This document shows, piece by piece, positions 1 through 8,017 of a stretch of 37,331 nt of DNA. How positions within the stretch are numbered: the first letter of the stretch is position 1; every line of letters starts with the position of its first letter. The stretch lies in assembly GCA_014323825.1 (NCBI GenBank), contig JACONI010000121.1, forward strand, positions 7,867 through 45,197. The letters run 5' to 3'. The position numbers were made by a program, and so were the translations under genes. A model generated the notes under the pieces. That model was not told the DNA's origin and made no database searches. It was given only the letters and a program-made list of their open reading frames with translations. This DNA comes from Ekhidna sp. Its GTDB lineage: Bacteria; Bacteroidota; Bacteroidia; Cytophagales; Cyclobacteriaceae.

Positions 1-185
1 GGGGGGGACATTAAATTAAGCCCGTACAGCCCTTTCGGCAGCGTGTGTGACGTGTTCTCTGTGTTCATGATGTCTTTTGATCTTTTTTTATTTAAAGTGT
101 TCATAACTCATTATTTTAGTTCTTAATGAAATCGTAAAACACGAAGTTATATTATTTTTTTGAATTGTTATATAAGTCTTAAACC

Positions 186-913
186 GGTATTGCTAAAATA
201 TTATAGATTTGCAATAAAAAACATTATGAAAATATCAGTCTGTCCCAAGTGTAGTTCTTATCAATACATCAAAAAAGGTAAAGTTCAAGGTAAACAACGC
301 TATCACTGTAAAGCATGTAACTATAACTTTACGGTGTCTAAATTAGGTAAAGGTGTAGATAATTATTATATACGATTATCTCTAAGGCTCTATTTGGAGG
401 GCATGAGTTTTAGAGGGATTGAACGTGTAGTAGGGGTGAGTCATGTAAGTGTGATGAATGGGGTAAAAAAGTATGGCAAGGAGTTAAAGACCTTGCATAC
501 GGATGAAGAAAATCCGATAAAAGCAGTAGAAGTGGATGAACTCCATAGTTATTTTAAGACCAAAAAAACAGTGTATGGGTCTGGGTTGCTGTGTATAGAG
601 CACGTAAAAGGGTGTTGGGTTTTACCATCGGGGACAGAAGTGAAATGACTGGAGATCGCTTGTGCTCAAGTTTAAGAAAAATGCAGATACGATCATTTTA
701 TACTGATCATTGGAAAGCTTATGAAAGTATTCTCCCCGCTGATAAACATGTACAAAGCAAAGACTTACAATATTGAAGGCTTGAATAGCATGATAAGCCA
801 TTATTTAGCTCGTTTCAGGAGGAAGACCATAAGTTATTCAAAGGCTCAAGAAAGGATTGTTTATTCACTGAATCTCTTATTTAATCATATAGCTATACCA
901 TTTTAGCAATACC
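186..913 (+). mobile_element. IS1-family insertion sequence, probably inactive
   Basis: The element is bounded by a perfect 14-bp terminal inverted repeat: GGTATTGCTAAAAT at 186-199 and its reverse complement at 900-913. Between the ends lies one degenerate transposase gene with an N-terminal zinc finger and a DDE-type core like that of IS1. The total length of about 728 bp is close to classical IS1 (768 bp). I could not find an 8-9 bp target duplication next to the ends (185 and before, 914 and after), so the flanks may have rearranged or decayed since insertion. A copy of the terminal repeat also occurs alone at 5593-5606. Confidence 0.85.
226..906 (+). pseudogene. IS1-family transposase, two frame shifts
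   Basis: The first frame (from ATG 226) encodes a zinc finger (CPKC...CKAC), a helix-turn-helix region and the first catalytic Asp in the EVDELHSY motif. After an A7 run at 562-568 the homologous sequence continues in the -1 frame (VWVWVAV...IGDRS, then YTDHWKAYESILP with the second Asp). Near 766-771 it moves again by +1 to a frame with the IEGLNS Glu and the RRKTISYSK motif, ending at the TAG at 904-906. The A7 run resembles the A-rich slippery site that IS1 uses to make InsAB', so the first shift could be programmed, although it lies further into the gene than in IS1. The second has no obvious slippery site and probably inactivates the gene. Confidence 0.8.
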
Positions 914-968
914 AAAATATCTTTATTATTATATAGTGACGTTTTGCAGGCGGTAAAGGTTGTGAGGG

Positions 969-1193
969 CTATAGAAACTTATTCAATTCCCTGAAGATGG
1001 CATCTGTGTTCGGAGGAGTAAACGCATTTGTCCCATCCGTATTTCTCACAATGTGAAAGAACACATCAATGCGGAATTCCGAACTTCCGGAGGTACGTGA
1101 ACTGGCCGAACCGGAGTAGGTGGTGGGTTTTGTTGGGTGTGGTGTGCTGCAAACTTGTCCAAAAGTCCAACACAAACTTATCAAGAGTCTCAA
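969..1193 (-). pseudogene. Fragment resembling a secreted M43-type metalloprotease
   Basis: The 74-codon frame contains a stretch, roughly residues 40-74, reading FRIDVFFHIVRNTDGTN followed by IFRELNKF. It follows a Ser/Thr/Gly-rich linker. This pattern is what I know from the junction between the propeptide and catalytic domain of Bacteroidota M43 (pappalysin-like) proteases. The catalytic HExxH segment is absent: the frame stops before it, and only about 55 bp separate the stop from the IS1-type element. No signal peptide is visible. I read it as a leftover of a larger gene, but the match is from memory and short, so confidence is low. The rest of 914-1469 shows no other gene. Confidence 0.3.
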
Positions 1194-1469
1194 AGGGCTA
1201 GCAGATCATTAACCCAAATTTCAGAGTTAAAATAACGTAAATGAATATCAGATTTGAAACATGAAATTCTTGATGAAACTAAGGTTAAAATTAGTTTTTG
1301 CAAACGCACCGATCACATTTTTTTAACCTCTCTTTGGTTGGAAGTAAAAAACCCGGGTTTAATGTAATTATGAGGATTTGCTACCCCATTGATGATTAAG
1401 ATATAAAACTAACCGGTTTATCTCTAAGATGCTTAATATTACATTGAATTCAGATTCATTTTATCTATC

Positions 1470-1931
1470 ATGCCAAAAGAAAGGTTTTCAAATAACATCC
1501 AAATAAAAAACAGAAAGGCAAGCTACGAATTCGAGTTTTTGGAAAAATTTGAGGCCGGCATGGTGCTTAAAGGAACAGAAATTAAATCCATAAGAGAGGG
1601 AAAAGCCAGTGTTCAAGAAGCCTATTGCTATTTACAAAATGATGAAGCTTTTATTAAAGGGATGAACATATCTCCGTATTCCAATGCAAGCTTTGAAAGC
1701 CATATAATGACAAGAGAAAGAAAACTTCTTCTCAAGAAAAAGGAAATCCAAAAACTAAGATCAAAAACAGAAGAAAAAGGTTTAACCATTGTTCCGGTTA
1801 AAGTATTTATTAACAATAGAGGTTTTGCTAAATTAGAAATTGCTTTGGCAAGAGGTAAAAAGCTGTATGACAAGCGAAATGATATTAAGAAAAAAGATCA
1901 CAAAAGAGAATTAGACAGATTGAAGGTATAG
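1470..1931 (+). CDS. smpB: SsrA-binding protein SmpB
   Basis: SmpB binds tmRNA and delivers it to stalled ribosomes in trans-translation. The 153-residue length is normal for the family. Family hallmarks are visible: the N-terminal core with VLKGTEIKSIREGKAS (about residues 31-46), the Y-x-NDEAFIKGMNISPY segment, and the basic C-terminal tail (ALARGKKLYDKRNDIKKKDHKRE) that folds in the decoding centre. The ATG at 1470 begins the usual short basic leader. The HNH nuclease gene follows 2 nt after the stop, so the two are probably cotranscribed; I know of no functional link between them. Confidence 0.96.
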   Translation: MPKERFSNNIQIKNRKASYEFEFLEKFEAGMVLKGTEIKSIREGKASVQEAYCYLQNDEAFIKGMNISPYSNASFESHIMTRERKLLLKKKEIQKLRSKTEEKGLTIVPVKVFINNRGFAKLEIALARGKKLYDKRNDIKKKDHKRELDRLKV

Positions 1932-1933
1932 TT

Positions 1934-2440
1934 ATGGTATTAGTACTAAATCAAGATTATTCACTGCTTACTGTTTGCACCGTGCAAAGGGCCTTTCTTC
2001 TCATATTTCTTGAAAAGGCTGATTTGGTAGAATCTATTAAGCAGAAGCATTTAAGGTCTATATCTGAATCTTTTCCCTTCCCGTCTGTGGTAAGAGTAAA
2101 ACAGTATGTAAACATTCCATATAATAAGGAAGTCGTCATGAGCCGGCATAATATTTTCAAAAGAGATAATGGCAAGTGCCAGTATTGTGGAACATCAAAG
2201 GACCTTACGCTGGATCACGTTGTGCCAAGGTCAAAAGGGGGAAAGTCTACTTGGACAAACCTAGTTACGGCATGTAAAAAATGCAATTCGGTAAAAGGGG
2301 ATTTCACTTTAGAAAAGGCGGGCATGAAGCTAAAAAAGAAACCAATGAGACCTTCTTATCTTTCACTTCTCCGGATGAGCCACGGCTCATATCAAGAGGA
2401 GTGGATTCCATATTTGAATCCTAAAAAAGCGATAGCATAA
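1934..2440 (+). CDS. HNH endonuclease family protein
   Basis: The protein has 168 residues. The C-terminal half carries a canonical zinc-bound HNH fold: CQYC (about residues 82-85), LDHVVPRSKGG with the catalytic DH, WTNL with the Asn, and CKKCNSVKGD with the second cysteine pair. The N-terminal half (VLVLNQDYSLLTVCTVQRA...) is a small domain conserved in this HNH subgroup, which is common as a single-copy chromosomal gene in Bacteroidota and cyanobacteria. No methyltransferase or restriction partner is adjacent. Its biological role is not established; a housekeeping DNA-processing role is as likely as defence. It lies between smpB (2 nt upstream) and a lipoprotein gene whose ATG overlaps its stop. 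Confidence 0.9.
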   Translation: MVLVLNQDYSLLTVCTVQRAFLLIFLEKADLVESIKQKHLRSISESFPFPSVVRVKQYVNIPYNKEVVMSRHNIFKRDNGKCQYCGTSKDLTLDHVVPRSKGGKSTWTNLVTACKKCNSVKGDFTLEKAGMKLKKKPMRPSYLSLLRMSHGSYQEEWIPYLNPKKAIA

Positions 2441-2763
2441 TGAAGTATCTATTGAGAACAATATTCATCTCATTTTTTTTAACATCCTGCAACACAAACG
2501 AAGGTGACAAAACAGAAAAATCAAGAGAAGAGATAATTGAAAAATTTGAACTTGAAAAGCATATAGAAGATTCAAAAGATTTAGCCGAAGATGTCAAAAA
2601 GGATGTAGAGACTGCTATTGAAAAATTTAAAAAACAAAAAGAAAGAATAACTAAAGAAGCAGATAATTTAAGAGAAGCTACCGAACAAGAGCTAGAGGAT
2701 GTTATAAATCAAGCCGAAAAAGAATACGAAGATTGGTCTGATAAAGATAAAGAACAGTTATAG
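2440..2763 (+). CDS. Small charged lipoprotein, unknown function
   Basis: The 107-residue product begins with a basic residue, a hydrophobic stretch and a lipobox-like FLTSC (Cys at about 17), so it should be exported and lipid-anchored. The rest is almost entirely Lys/Glu/Asp-rich and predicted to be helical (heptad-like EKFKKQKERITKEADNLREATEQELEDV), suggesting a coiled coil. The ATG overlaps the stop of the HNH gene (TAATG), indicating translational coupling. I do not recognise a family. Confidence 0.7.
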   Translation: MKYLLRTIFISFFLTSCNTNEGDKTEKSREEIIEKFELEKHIEDSKDLAEDVKKDVETAIEKFKKQKERITKEADNLREATEQELEDVINQAEKEYEDWSDKDKEQL

Positions 2764-2770
2764 TTAGAAA

Positions 2771-2799
2771 TAAAAATCCCCAACCATTTGGTTGAGGAT
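2771..2799 (-). terminator. Rho-independent terminator for the exbB-exbD operon
   Basis: On the minus strand the sequence forms a hairpin (ATCC-TCAACC paired with GGTTGGGGAT, one mismatch) followed by TTTTTATTT. It lies about 20 nt past the stop of the last exbD gene. The plus-strand reading has no T tract, so it mainly serves the minus operon. Confidence 0.7.
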
Positions 2800-2821
2800 C
2801 TCATTGAAAAGTTACTTTTGA

Positions 2822-3283
2822 TTAATCTTTTACAGACTTGAGAGATTTATAAAGAAGTTTCCTGGCGTTGGACTTTCTAAGCGTTTGTTCTACATCAGAA
2901 ACAATTCCCATTTTAACTTCTGAATCAATATTGAGAGCCATTGTTATTCGATCTCTCTCAGCCTCTGAGAGTTTATCTTTTTCCTGATTTACGAAAAGTG
3001 TCAGTTCATCCGGCTCTACGAAAACATCATTTGTTTGGATTTTTGGTTCTTCCCCATAAATACCAATATTCTTTGGCTCGCCGATGTAAATGTGACTAAC
3101 CAGCGATTTTTTTTGGATCTTGCTCAACTGCTCTGCCTTAGGCAAAATCTGCTTGACCAAAATTTCCTGCTCCCTCATAACAGTCGTTACCATGAAGAAA
3201 AATAGCAGCATAAAAATAATATCCGGCAGTGCCGCAGTAGGAATTTCCTGTGATGCTTTAGAATTTTTCTTAAACTTTGACAT
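2822..3283 (-). CDS. exbD: ExbD/TolR-type biopolymer transport protein (second copy)
   Basis: ExbD proteins pair with ExbB to form the proton-driven motor that energises TonB-dependent outer-membrane transport. The 153-residue sequence has a short cytoplasmic leader, one membrane segment at about residues 19-36 with the conserved proton-path Asp (ALPD21IIFMLLFFFMVTT), and a periplasmic domain. It is the last gene of a four-gene minus-strand operon, 8 nt after the first exbD, and is followed by a terminator. It differs clearly from the other ExbD copy, and Bacteroidota often carry two such genes side by side. Confidence 0.92.
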   Translation of the reverse strand: MSKFKKNSKASQEIPTAALPDIIFMLLFFFMVTTVMREQEILVKQILPKAEQLSKIQKKSLVSHIYIGEPKNIGIYGEEPKIQTNDVFVEPDELTLFVNQEKDKLSEAERDRITMALNIDSEVKMGIVSDVEQTLRKSNARKLLYKSLKSVKD

Positions 3284-3291
3284 AGTAATAT

Positions 3292-3912
3292 TTATTTATC
3301 CGGTTCGGCAATTGAAATAGCTTTTGGAATACCTGCTCTTGCTTGCTTATAGGCTCTTTTTTGCAAATCATCACTTTGATCCAACTGCAAAAACTCTTCA
3401 GCAGTGATACCTATTCTCTCAGCATAAATTTCATTGTAAGCCGAGTGAAGTGCGTCAAGAACATCAATATACAATTTATAACTTGTACCTCTGTTTGCCT
3501 TAAACGATACAATTGCATCGCCGGGGCTGTCAGAAGAAGACGGATCTTGTTTCACCTGTGATTTCAAAGAACCTGGCAAACTGTTATATAAATCAATAGT
3601 TTCTGTGGAAGAAAGCTTTCCAAAGTTCAAAATATGGTCCTTAACCATTTCTTTAAGCTCACTAATTGGTCTACCAAATGGCTCGTTTTCTACAAGCAAT
3701 TGGTCATTTGAGTTAGCGAGAATTTTAAAGATGTTCCGTTCTTGAAGCTTAATCTCAATTTCCTCTTCAGGAGGAGGGGGCAGTTGCATCAATATCCCTT
3801 TATCATTTGCAATTGTAGTCGTAACCAAAAAGAAAATGAGCAAAAGGAATGCAATATCAGCCATTGAGCCGGAATTTACTTCCGGAGTGCCTCTATCTTT
3901 ATTTCTTGCCAT
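3292..3912 (-). CDS. exbD: ExbD/TolR-type biopolymer transport protein (first copy)
   Basis: The 206-residue protein has the family signature SMAD19IAFLLLIFFLVTTTI in its single membrane segment, with the conserved Asp, followed by the proline-rich stretch LPPPPEEE and a periplasmic domain. It is longer than typical ExbD (about 140 residues). The extra length is in the periplasmic part: a Ser/Asp-rich insertion around SSSDSPGD and a Lys/Arg/Gln-rich C-terminal region. Its ATG overlaps the stop of the small membrane protein upstream (TAATG), so translation is probably coupled. It most likely forms part of the ExbB-ExbD complex encoded here. Confidence 0.92.
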   Translation of the reverse strand: MARNKDRGTPEVNSGSMADIAFLLLIFFLVTTTIANDKGILMQLPPPPEEEIEIKLQERNIFKILANSNDQLLVENEPFGRPISELKEMVKDHILNFGKLSSTETIDLYNSLPGSLKSQVKQDPSSSDSPGDAIVSFKANRGTSYKLYIDVLDALHSAYNEIYAERIGITAEEFLQLDQSDDLQKRAYKQARAGIPKAISIAEPDK

Positions 3913-4220
3913 TATTCAAATGCTTTTTTTACTTCCGTATATACAATACCTAAAACAGCAGCGATAGCTAAAATGTAAAAAGTAACAATTCCGGCTCCTA
4001 CCAATTTCACGGTATCTTTTGAGTAGTCTCCTTCAGCTTCTCCACTTGAAGTAAAGTAAGCAATAAAGAAGACAGCTAATAAAGCCCCTATTCCGATTCC
4101 CATCTTCTTAAGAGCATCAGGGTCTCCAAAAGCCTTTACCAGCGGCATACCGATAGCGATAATAATACAAAGACCCGTCAATATGTATGCTAAAAATAGT
4201 CCTATATCTACCATAATCAC
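3912..4220 (-). CDS. Small three-helix membrane protein of the exbB-exbD operon
   Basis: The 102-residue protein has three hydrophobic segments (about residues 6-25, 43-56 and 75-94) separated by short charged loops. It has no signal peptide of the cleavable type and no recognisable catalytic motif. It sits between exbB (8 nt) and the first exbD (overlapping stop and start), so it is translated with the motor subunits. I recall similar small membrane proteins at this place in other Bacteroidota, but no assigned function. A role as an accessory subunit of the ExbB-ExbD motor is an inference from position only. Confidence 0.8.
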   Translation of the reverse strand: MIMVDIGLFLAYILTGLCIIIAIGMPLVKAFGDPDALKKMGIGIGALLAVFFIAYFTSSGEAEGDYSKDTVKLVGAGIVTFYILAIAAVLGIVYTEVKKAFE

Positions 4221-4228
4221 TCTATTTA

Positions 4229-5071
4229 TTACTTACTCTTAGATAAGTTATGCTTAACCAGAAAATCTACCAGTGAAATAGAAGCATCTTCCATGCTATT
4301 TACGATTGAATCTACCTTAGAAACTAAGTAGTTATAGAATAGCTGTAAGATGACAGCAACGATCAGACCGGCAACTGTTGTTAAAAGTGCCACTTTGATA
4401 CCGCTTGCTACCAATGCGGGCGATACATCACCTGCCTCTGCAATTGCATCAAATGCCGCAATCATACCAATTACAGTACCCATGAAACCTAACATTGGAG
4501 CCAATGCAATAAATAATGAAATCCAGATCATCCCTTTTTCTAATTTACCCATCTCAACGGAACCGTAAGAAATAATTGATTTCTCTACCATTTCTATCCC
4601 TTCAGACATTCTCATAAGACCTTGAACAAAAATAGAGGCTACGGGTCCTCTTGTATTTCTACAAACTTTCTTAGCGGCGTTTACTCCGCCGGATTTCAAA
4701 GCATCTTCTACACCGGAAAGAAGTTTTTTAGTATTTGTAGAAGCCATATTAAGGTGAATAATTCTTTCAATTGCAATCGCCAATCCAAGAATCAAACAAA
4801 GAAGTGGGAAAGTCATAAATGTAGCATCCCCGTCTATAAAATATTGTTTTACCACTTGATGGAAATTTCTTGAATCCGAGGATTCTTCAGCAATATATAT
4901 TTCTTCGGATTCCTTAGCCGGATCCGCCGCCGCTACCTCTTCACCGACAGCAGCATCAACAACAGCAGAATCTACGGTCAGTGAATCGGGATTATCAAAA
5001 GATGCATTTTGTGCTGAAGCACTAACAGCAATCACACCTGTCAACATAAAAAGAGTTAATAACTTTTTCAT
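4229..5071 (-). CDS. exbB: MotA/TolQ/ExbB proton channel family protein
   Basis: The 280-residue protein begins with a cleavable-type signal peptide (MKKLLTLFMLTGVIAVSASAQ) and an acidic Ala/Glu-rich linker. It then has the three ExbB membrane segments: about residues 91-108, a long helical segment with SIISYGSVEMGKLEKGMIWISLFIALAPMLGFMGTVIGM, and a final one around ALLTTVAGLIVAVILQLFYNYL. The LGFMGTVIGMI and TVAGLIVA patches are family hallmarks. A signal peptide in front of ExbB is common in Bacteroidota. It opens the operon with the small membrane protein and two exbD genes. Confidence 0.93.
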   Translation of the reverse strand: MKKLLTLFMLTGVIAVSASAQNASFDNPDSLTVDSAVVDAAVGEEVAAADPAKESEEIYIAEESSDSRNFHQVVKQYFIDGDATFMTFPLLCLILGLAIAIERIIHLNMASTNTKKLLSGVEDALKSGGVNAAKKVCRNTRGPVASIFVQGLMRMSEGIEMVEKSIISYGSVEMGKLEKGMIWISLFIALAPMLGFMGTVIGMIAAFDAIAEAGDVSPALVASGIKVALLTTVAGLIVAVILQLFYNYLVSKVDSIVNSMEDASISLVDFLVKHNLSKSK

Positions 5072-5200
5072 AATTTAGTCTTATAAGTTAAGTCTTTGAT
5101 TTAGTTTAAATATTTAATAAATTCAAATTTGCAAATAGCTGCTTAAAAAAGCTACTATTTATAAAAAATCTTTTTGAAAGGCCTAAGATAATAAAATTAG

Positions 5201-5288
5201 CAGAGAGGAAGGGATTCGAACCCTTGATATCCTTTTGGGATATACACACTTTCCAGGCGTGCGCCTTCGACCACTCGGCCACCTCTCT
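5201..5288 (-). tRNA. tRNA-Ser (GGA)
   Basis: On the minus strand the sequence folds as a class II tRNA of 88 nt. It has acceptor AGAGAGG/CCTCTCT, the D-arm GCCGAGTGGTCGAAGGC, an anticodon loop CTGGAAA (anticodon GGA), a long variable arm (TATCC...GGATA) and the T-arm with GGTTCGAATCC. The discriminator is G at 5201, as usual for tRNA-Ser. CCA is not encoded. A promoter-like TTG / TTTATTTG pair lies upstream on the minus strand (about 5310-5350). Confidence 0.95.
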
Positions 5289-5645
5289 GAATGATCCCCA
5301 CTTTTGAGGAATCTGCAAATAAATCATTAAAAATTTCCTTATACAAGTTTTAAGCTATAAAGAGGTTTAAGCGAAGACTTCATTTAGCTATTTCTCCAAC
5401 TTGTGTAGGCAGTACATATCAGTATGGGGAGAAACATCCGCTGTACATTTTTAAACGGCATTGTTAATTTAGCATAGATAAGTGATTAAAAAGTAGAAAT
5501 AAAGAATACGCTATCATCTCTTTCGACTTTGAGTAACATTTGGGACAGTGGGGAATTTTTGTATCCATGCTTTTTTATTGATAATCTACTACATTTTAGC
5601 AATACCACCAAAATTAATTATCAATGCATAATATTACAAAATATT
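5289..5645. other. Gene-free region between tRNA-Ser and fbp
   Basis: About 360 bp without a credible gene on either strand. It holds the probable tRNA-Ser promoter at the left end and an isolated copy of the IS1-type terminal repeat at 5593-5606. I saw nothing else with a clear function. Confidence 0.6.
5593..5606 (-). repeat. Isolated IS1-type terminal inverted repeat
   Basis: ATTTTAGCAATACC here is identical to the right end of the insertion sequence at 900-913, and the match extends to 16 bp with its flanks (CATTTTAGCAATACCA). No transposase remains nearby and the partner end is not found within the region. It may be a relic of an earlier insertion or deletion. Confidence 0.6.
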
Positions 5646-5665
5646 ATTAGGTAAAAATACCTAAT
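5646..5665 (-). terminator. Hairpin directly after fbp stop, weak terminator
   Basis: ATTAGGTA and TACCTAAT form a perfect 8-bp stem with a 4-nt loop immediately downstream of the fbp stop codon on the minus strand, followed by AATATTTTG. The T tract is short, so termination may be partial. Confidence 0.5.
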
Positions 5666-6672
5666 TATTTAATTAAAGTATCGGCAGGTATTAAACTCAC
5701 TGCTTTTTTTACCATCTTTGGTGAGCCGAGATAAAGAGGGGTTCTTTGGTGAAGAGCTTCCGGCAGGATGTCCATGATTCTCTGGTTACCATTTGTAGCA
5801 ACGCCGCCTGACTGCTCTGCGATAAATGCCAGTGCATTGCATTCATAAAGCAACCTAAGCTTGCCCTCCGGATATTTCACCGTATTTGGATAGAGGTAAA
5901 TTCCTCCCTTCATCATATTTCGATGAAAATCCGCCACTAATGAACCGATGTATCGAGCCGACATTTGTTTTCGCCTACATTCTTCTATATAGGCTCTGAC
6001 CCATGAGTCGAACGTATAAAAATTGCCTTCATTGATTGAGTAAATTGTTCCATCCTCCGGGTAGGTAATATTATCATTAGAGAGCACAAATTCCCCAAGG
6101 CTATATTCTAATGTGAAACCATGAACGCCTCTTCCGGTAGTGTAAACAAGCATTGTTGAGGAGCCATACAGAATATATCCTGCAACCACCTGTTCAGTAC
6201 CTTTTTGCAAAACATCTTCCTCCTGAACAGGGCTGCCGACAGGTGATATTCGCTTGTAAATAGAGAAAATAGTTCCAATGGACACATTCACGTCAATGTT
6301 TGAGCTTCCGTCCAGCGGATCAATCGCCACTACATAGCGACAGTTGGGATTTAGGTGGATGATTTCCCGATTTTCTTCAGATACAATGGCACAGGTCATC
6401 CCTCCGTTTTTTAGTGCCCGCGTAAACCGAATGTCTGCAACTACATCTAATTTTTGCTGATCTTCTCCCTGCACATTCTTCCCCCCGAACCCTCCGGTGA
6501 TATCTAAAAGACCCGACTTATTGACTTCCTTATTGATGATTTTACCGGCAAGTGCTATGTCTCTGAGAAGTTGTGAAAGCTCACCTGTAGCAAAAGAGAA
6601 TTCCTCCTCCTTTCGTCTGATAAATCTATCAAGTGTTGTACCAATCGGCAGGCCAAGTTTACTTTTGTTCAT
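5665..6672 (-). CDS. fbp: Fructose-1,6-bisphosphatase, class I
   Basis: The enzyme hydrolyses fructose 1,6-bisphosphate to fructose 6-phosphate, the committed step of gluconeogenesis. The 335-residue length is typical. Metal and substrate motifs are visible: GEDQQKLD (69-76), VSEEN (about 98-102), the signature [13 protein letters not shown] (117-129), and the C-terminal [19 protein letters not shown] with [10 protein letters not shown]. It is transcribed divergently from the aspartokinase gene across a 79-bp gap that should hold both promoters. A hairpin follows its stop codon. Confidence 0.97.
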   Translation of the reverse strand: MNKSKLGLPIGTTLDRFIRRKEEEFSFATGELSQLLRDIALAGKIINKEVNKSGLLDITGGFGGKNVQGEDQQKLDVVADIRFTRALKNGGMTCAIVSEENREIIHLNPNCRYVVAIDPLDGSSNIDVNVSIGTIFSIYKRISPVGSPVQEEDVLQKGTEQVVAGYILYGSSTMLVYTTGRGVHGFTLEYSLGEFVLSNDNITYPEDGTIYSINEGNFYTFDSWVRAYIEECRRKQMSARYIGSLVADFHRNMMKGGIYLYPNTVKYPEGKLRLLYECNALAFIAEQSGGVATNGNQRIMDILPEALHQRTPLYLGSPKMVKKAVSLIPADTLIK

Positions 6673-6751
6673 GTGTTTAAGATCCGTTTCAATGAATTAA
6701 TTATTTCTAAGACATAAAAATAAGGGTTTATATTGATTTATAACGATTGCG

Positions 6752-8017
6752 ATGCAAATTTTCAAATTTGGTGGTGCTTCTGTAGAAAATGCAGAAGGTA
6801 TCAGGAACTTATGTAAGATTGTTGAATCCTTTGGTAAGGATAGCCTGGTTATTGTAGTTTCAGCGATGGGGAAGACGACCAATAAATTGGAGGAACTTGT
6901 TAAACTCGCTCATACCGAAAGCGACTACGAAGAACCACTTCAAGGGCTGAAAGCATACCACAGAAAGATCATCTCAGAGCTGCTTGAAGAAGTCCCGGAG
7001 CATTATCCTAAACTAGAAACTAAACTCGAGAATATATTAGGCAACCTCAGTCAATACGACCTAATGTTTGCGTATGATATGGTCGTTCCTTTTGGAGAGC
7101 TCATGTCAACTACAATTATCAATGCCTGTCTCAATGAAAAAAGGAATTTTTGTCATTGGTTAGATGCAAGATCTGTCATTCGTACAGATCAGTATTTCTC
7201 GGAGGCCAATGTGGACTGGGTTGTTACAGAGCAACAGATTTGGGAGCGATTAAGACCCCTGACAAAAGAAAAAATTGTAATTACGCAAGGGTTTATCGGT
7301 TCGGATGTAGAAGGTAATTCCACAACATTAGGCAGGGAGGGTTCTGATTACACAGGTGCTATCCTGGCCTATTGCTTAAACGCCGATGGATTTACTGTTT
7401 GGAAAGATGTTCCCGGCATTCTAAATGCCGATCCAAGGATATTAGAGAAAACAGTGCAATATGCAAAACTTAGCTACCGTGAAGCGACAGAGATAGCTTA
7501 CTACGGTGCACAAGTCATTCACCCTAAGACATTAAAGCCAATTGCACGGAAGAATATTCCTTTAACGGTGAGATCTTTTCTTAATCGTGACTTAGATGGA
7601 ACCGTAATTTCATCTGAAAGTACAAAAAAGGACATTCCGTGTTTCATTTTTAAGGGGAATCAGCTTCTCGTAACTGCTCAGGTAAAGGATCATAGCTTTA
7701 TGGATGAAAAGAAACTTGGATTGATCTTACAGGTGTTAGACCTGTTGAATATTAAGATTAATCTTATGCAAAATTCTGCATTGACCTTTTCATTTTGTAT
7801 TGACAATAAGAAATTTAAAGTTAAGCGAATTAAAGAGTTACTTAGCAGAGATTTTATTTTATCATTTGAGTGTTCATTGAATTTGGCTACAATCAAAAAT
7901 TATACTCCGGAGTCTTTTGAGAAACTTCCGCTGAACCGCTCAGTGATAATGGAGCAAAAAACCGTCAATAATTATCAGGTATTGTATCAGTCAGACGACC
8001 TGGCTGAGAAAGGCTAA
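6752..8017 (+). CDS. Aspartate kinase (monofunctional)
   Basis: Aspartate kinase phosphorylates L-aspartate, the first step towards lysine, threonine, methionine and diaminopimelate. The 421-residue sequence starts with the nucleotide-binding KFGGAS motif (5-10) and has the aspartate-binding TLGREGSDYTGA (about 192-203) and KDVPGILNADPR segments. The remaining C-terminus, about 130 residues, should hold the ACT regulatory region and matches a lysC-like monofunctional type rather than a fusion with homoserine dehydrogenase. The first in-frame ATG gives a complete N-terminus. Its stop TAA (8015-8017) overlaps the stop of the convergent gene, with no terminator between. Confidence 0.95.
   Translation: MQIFKFGGASVENAEGIRNLCKIVESFGKDSLVIVVSAMGKTTNKLEELVKLAHTESDYEEPLQGLKAYHRKIISELLEEVPEHYPKLETKLENILGNLSQYDLMFAYDMVVPFGELMSTTIINACLNEKRNFCHWLDARSVIRTDQYFSEANVDWVVTEQQIWERLRPLTKEKIVITQGFIGSDVEGNSTTLGREGSDYTGAILAYCLNADGFTVWKDVPGILNADPRILEKTVQYAKLSYREATEIAYYGAQVIHPKTLKPIARKNIPLTVRSFLNRDLDGTVISSESTKKDIPCFIFKGNQLLVTAQVKDHSFMDEKKLGLILQVLDLLNIKINLMQNSALTFSFCIDNKKFKVKRIKELLSRDFILSFECSLNLATIKNYTPESFEKLPLNRSVIMEQKTVNNYQVLYQSDDLAEKG

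Noticed and set aside
172-185. Target-site duplication of the insertion sequence
   Set aside because: The bases before 186 and after 913 do not match over 8-9 positions.
1934-2440. HNH gene as part of a restriction or phage module
   Set aside because: No methyltransferase or phage gene is adjacent, and this HNH type is usually chromosomal.
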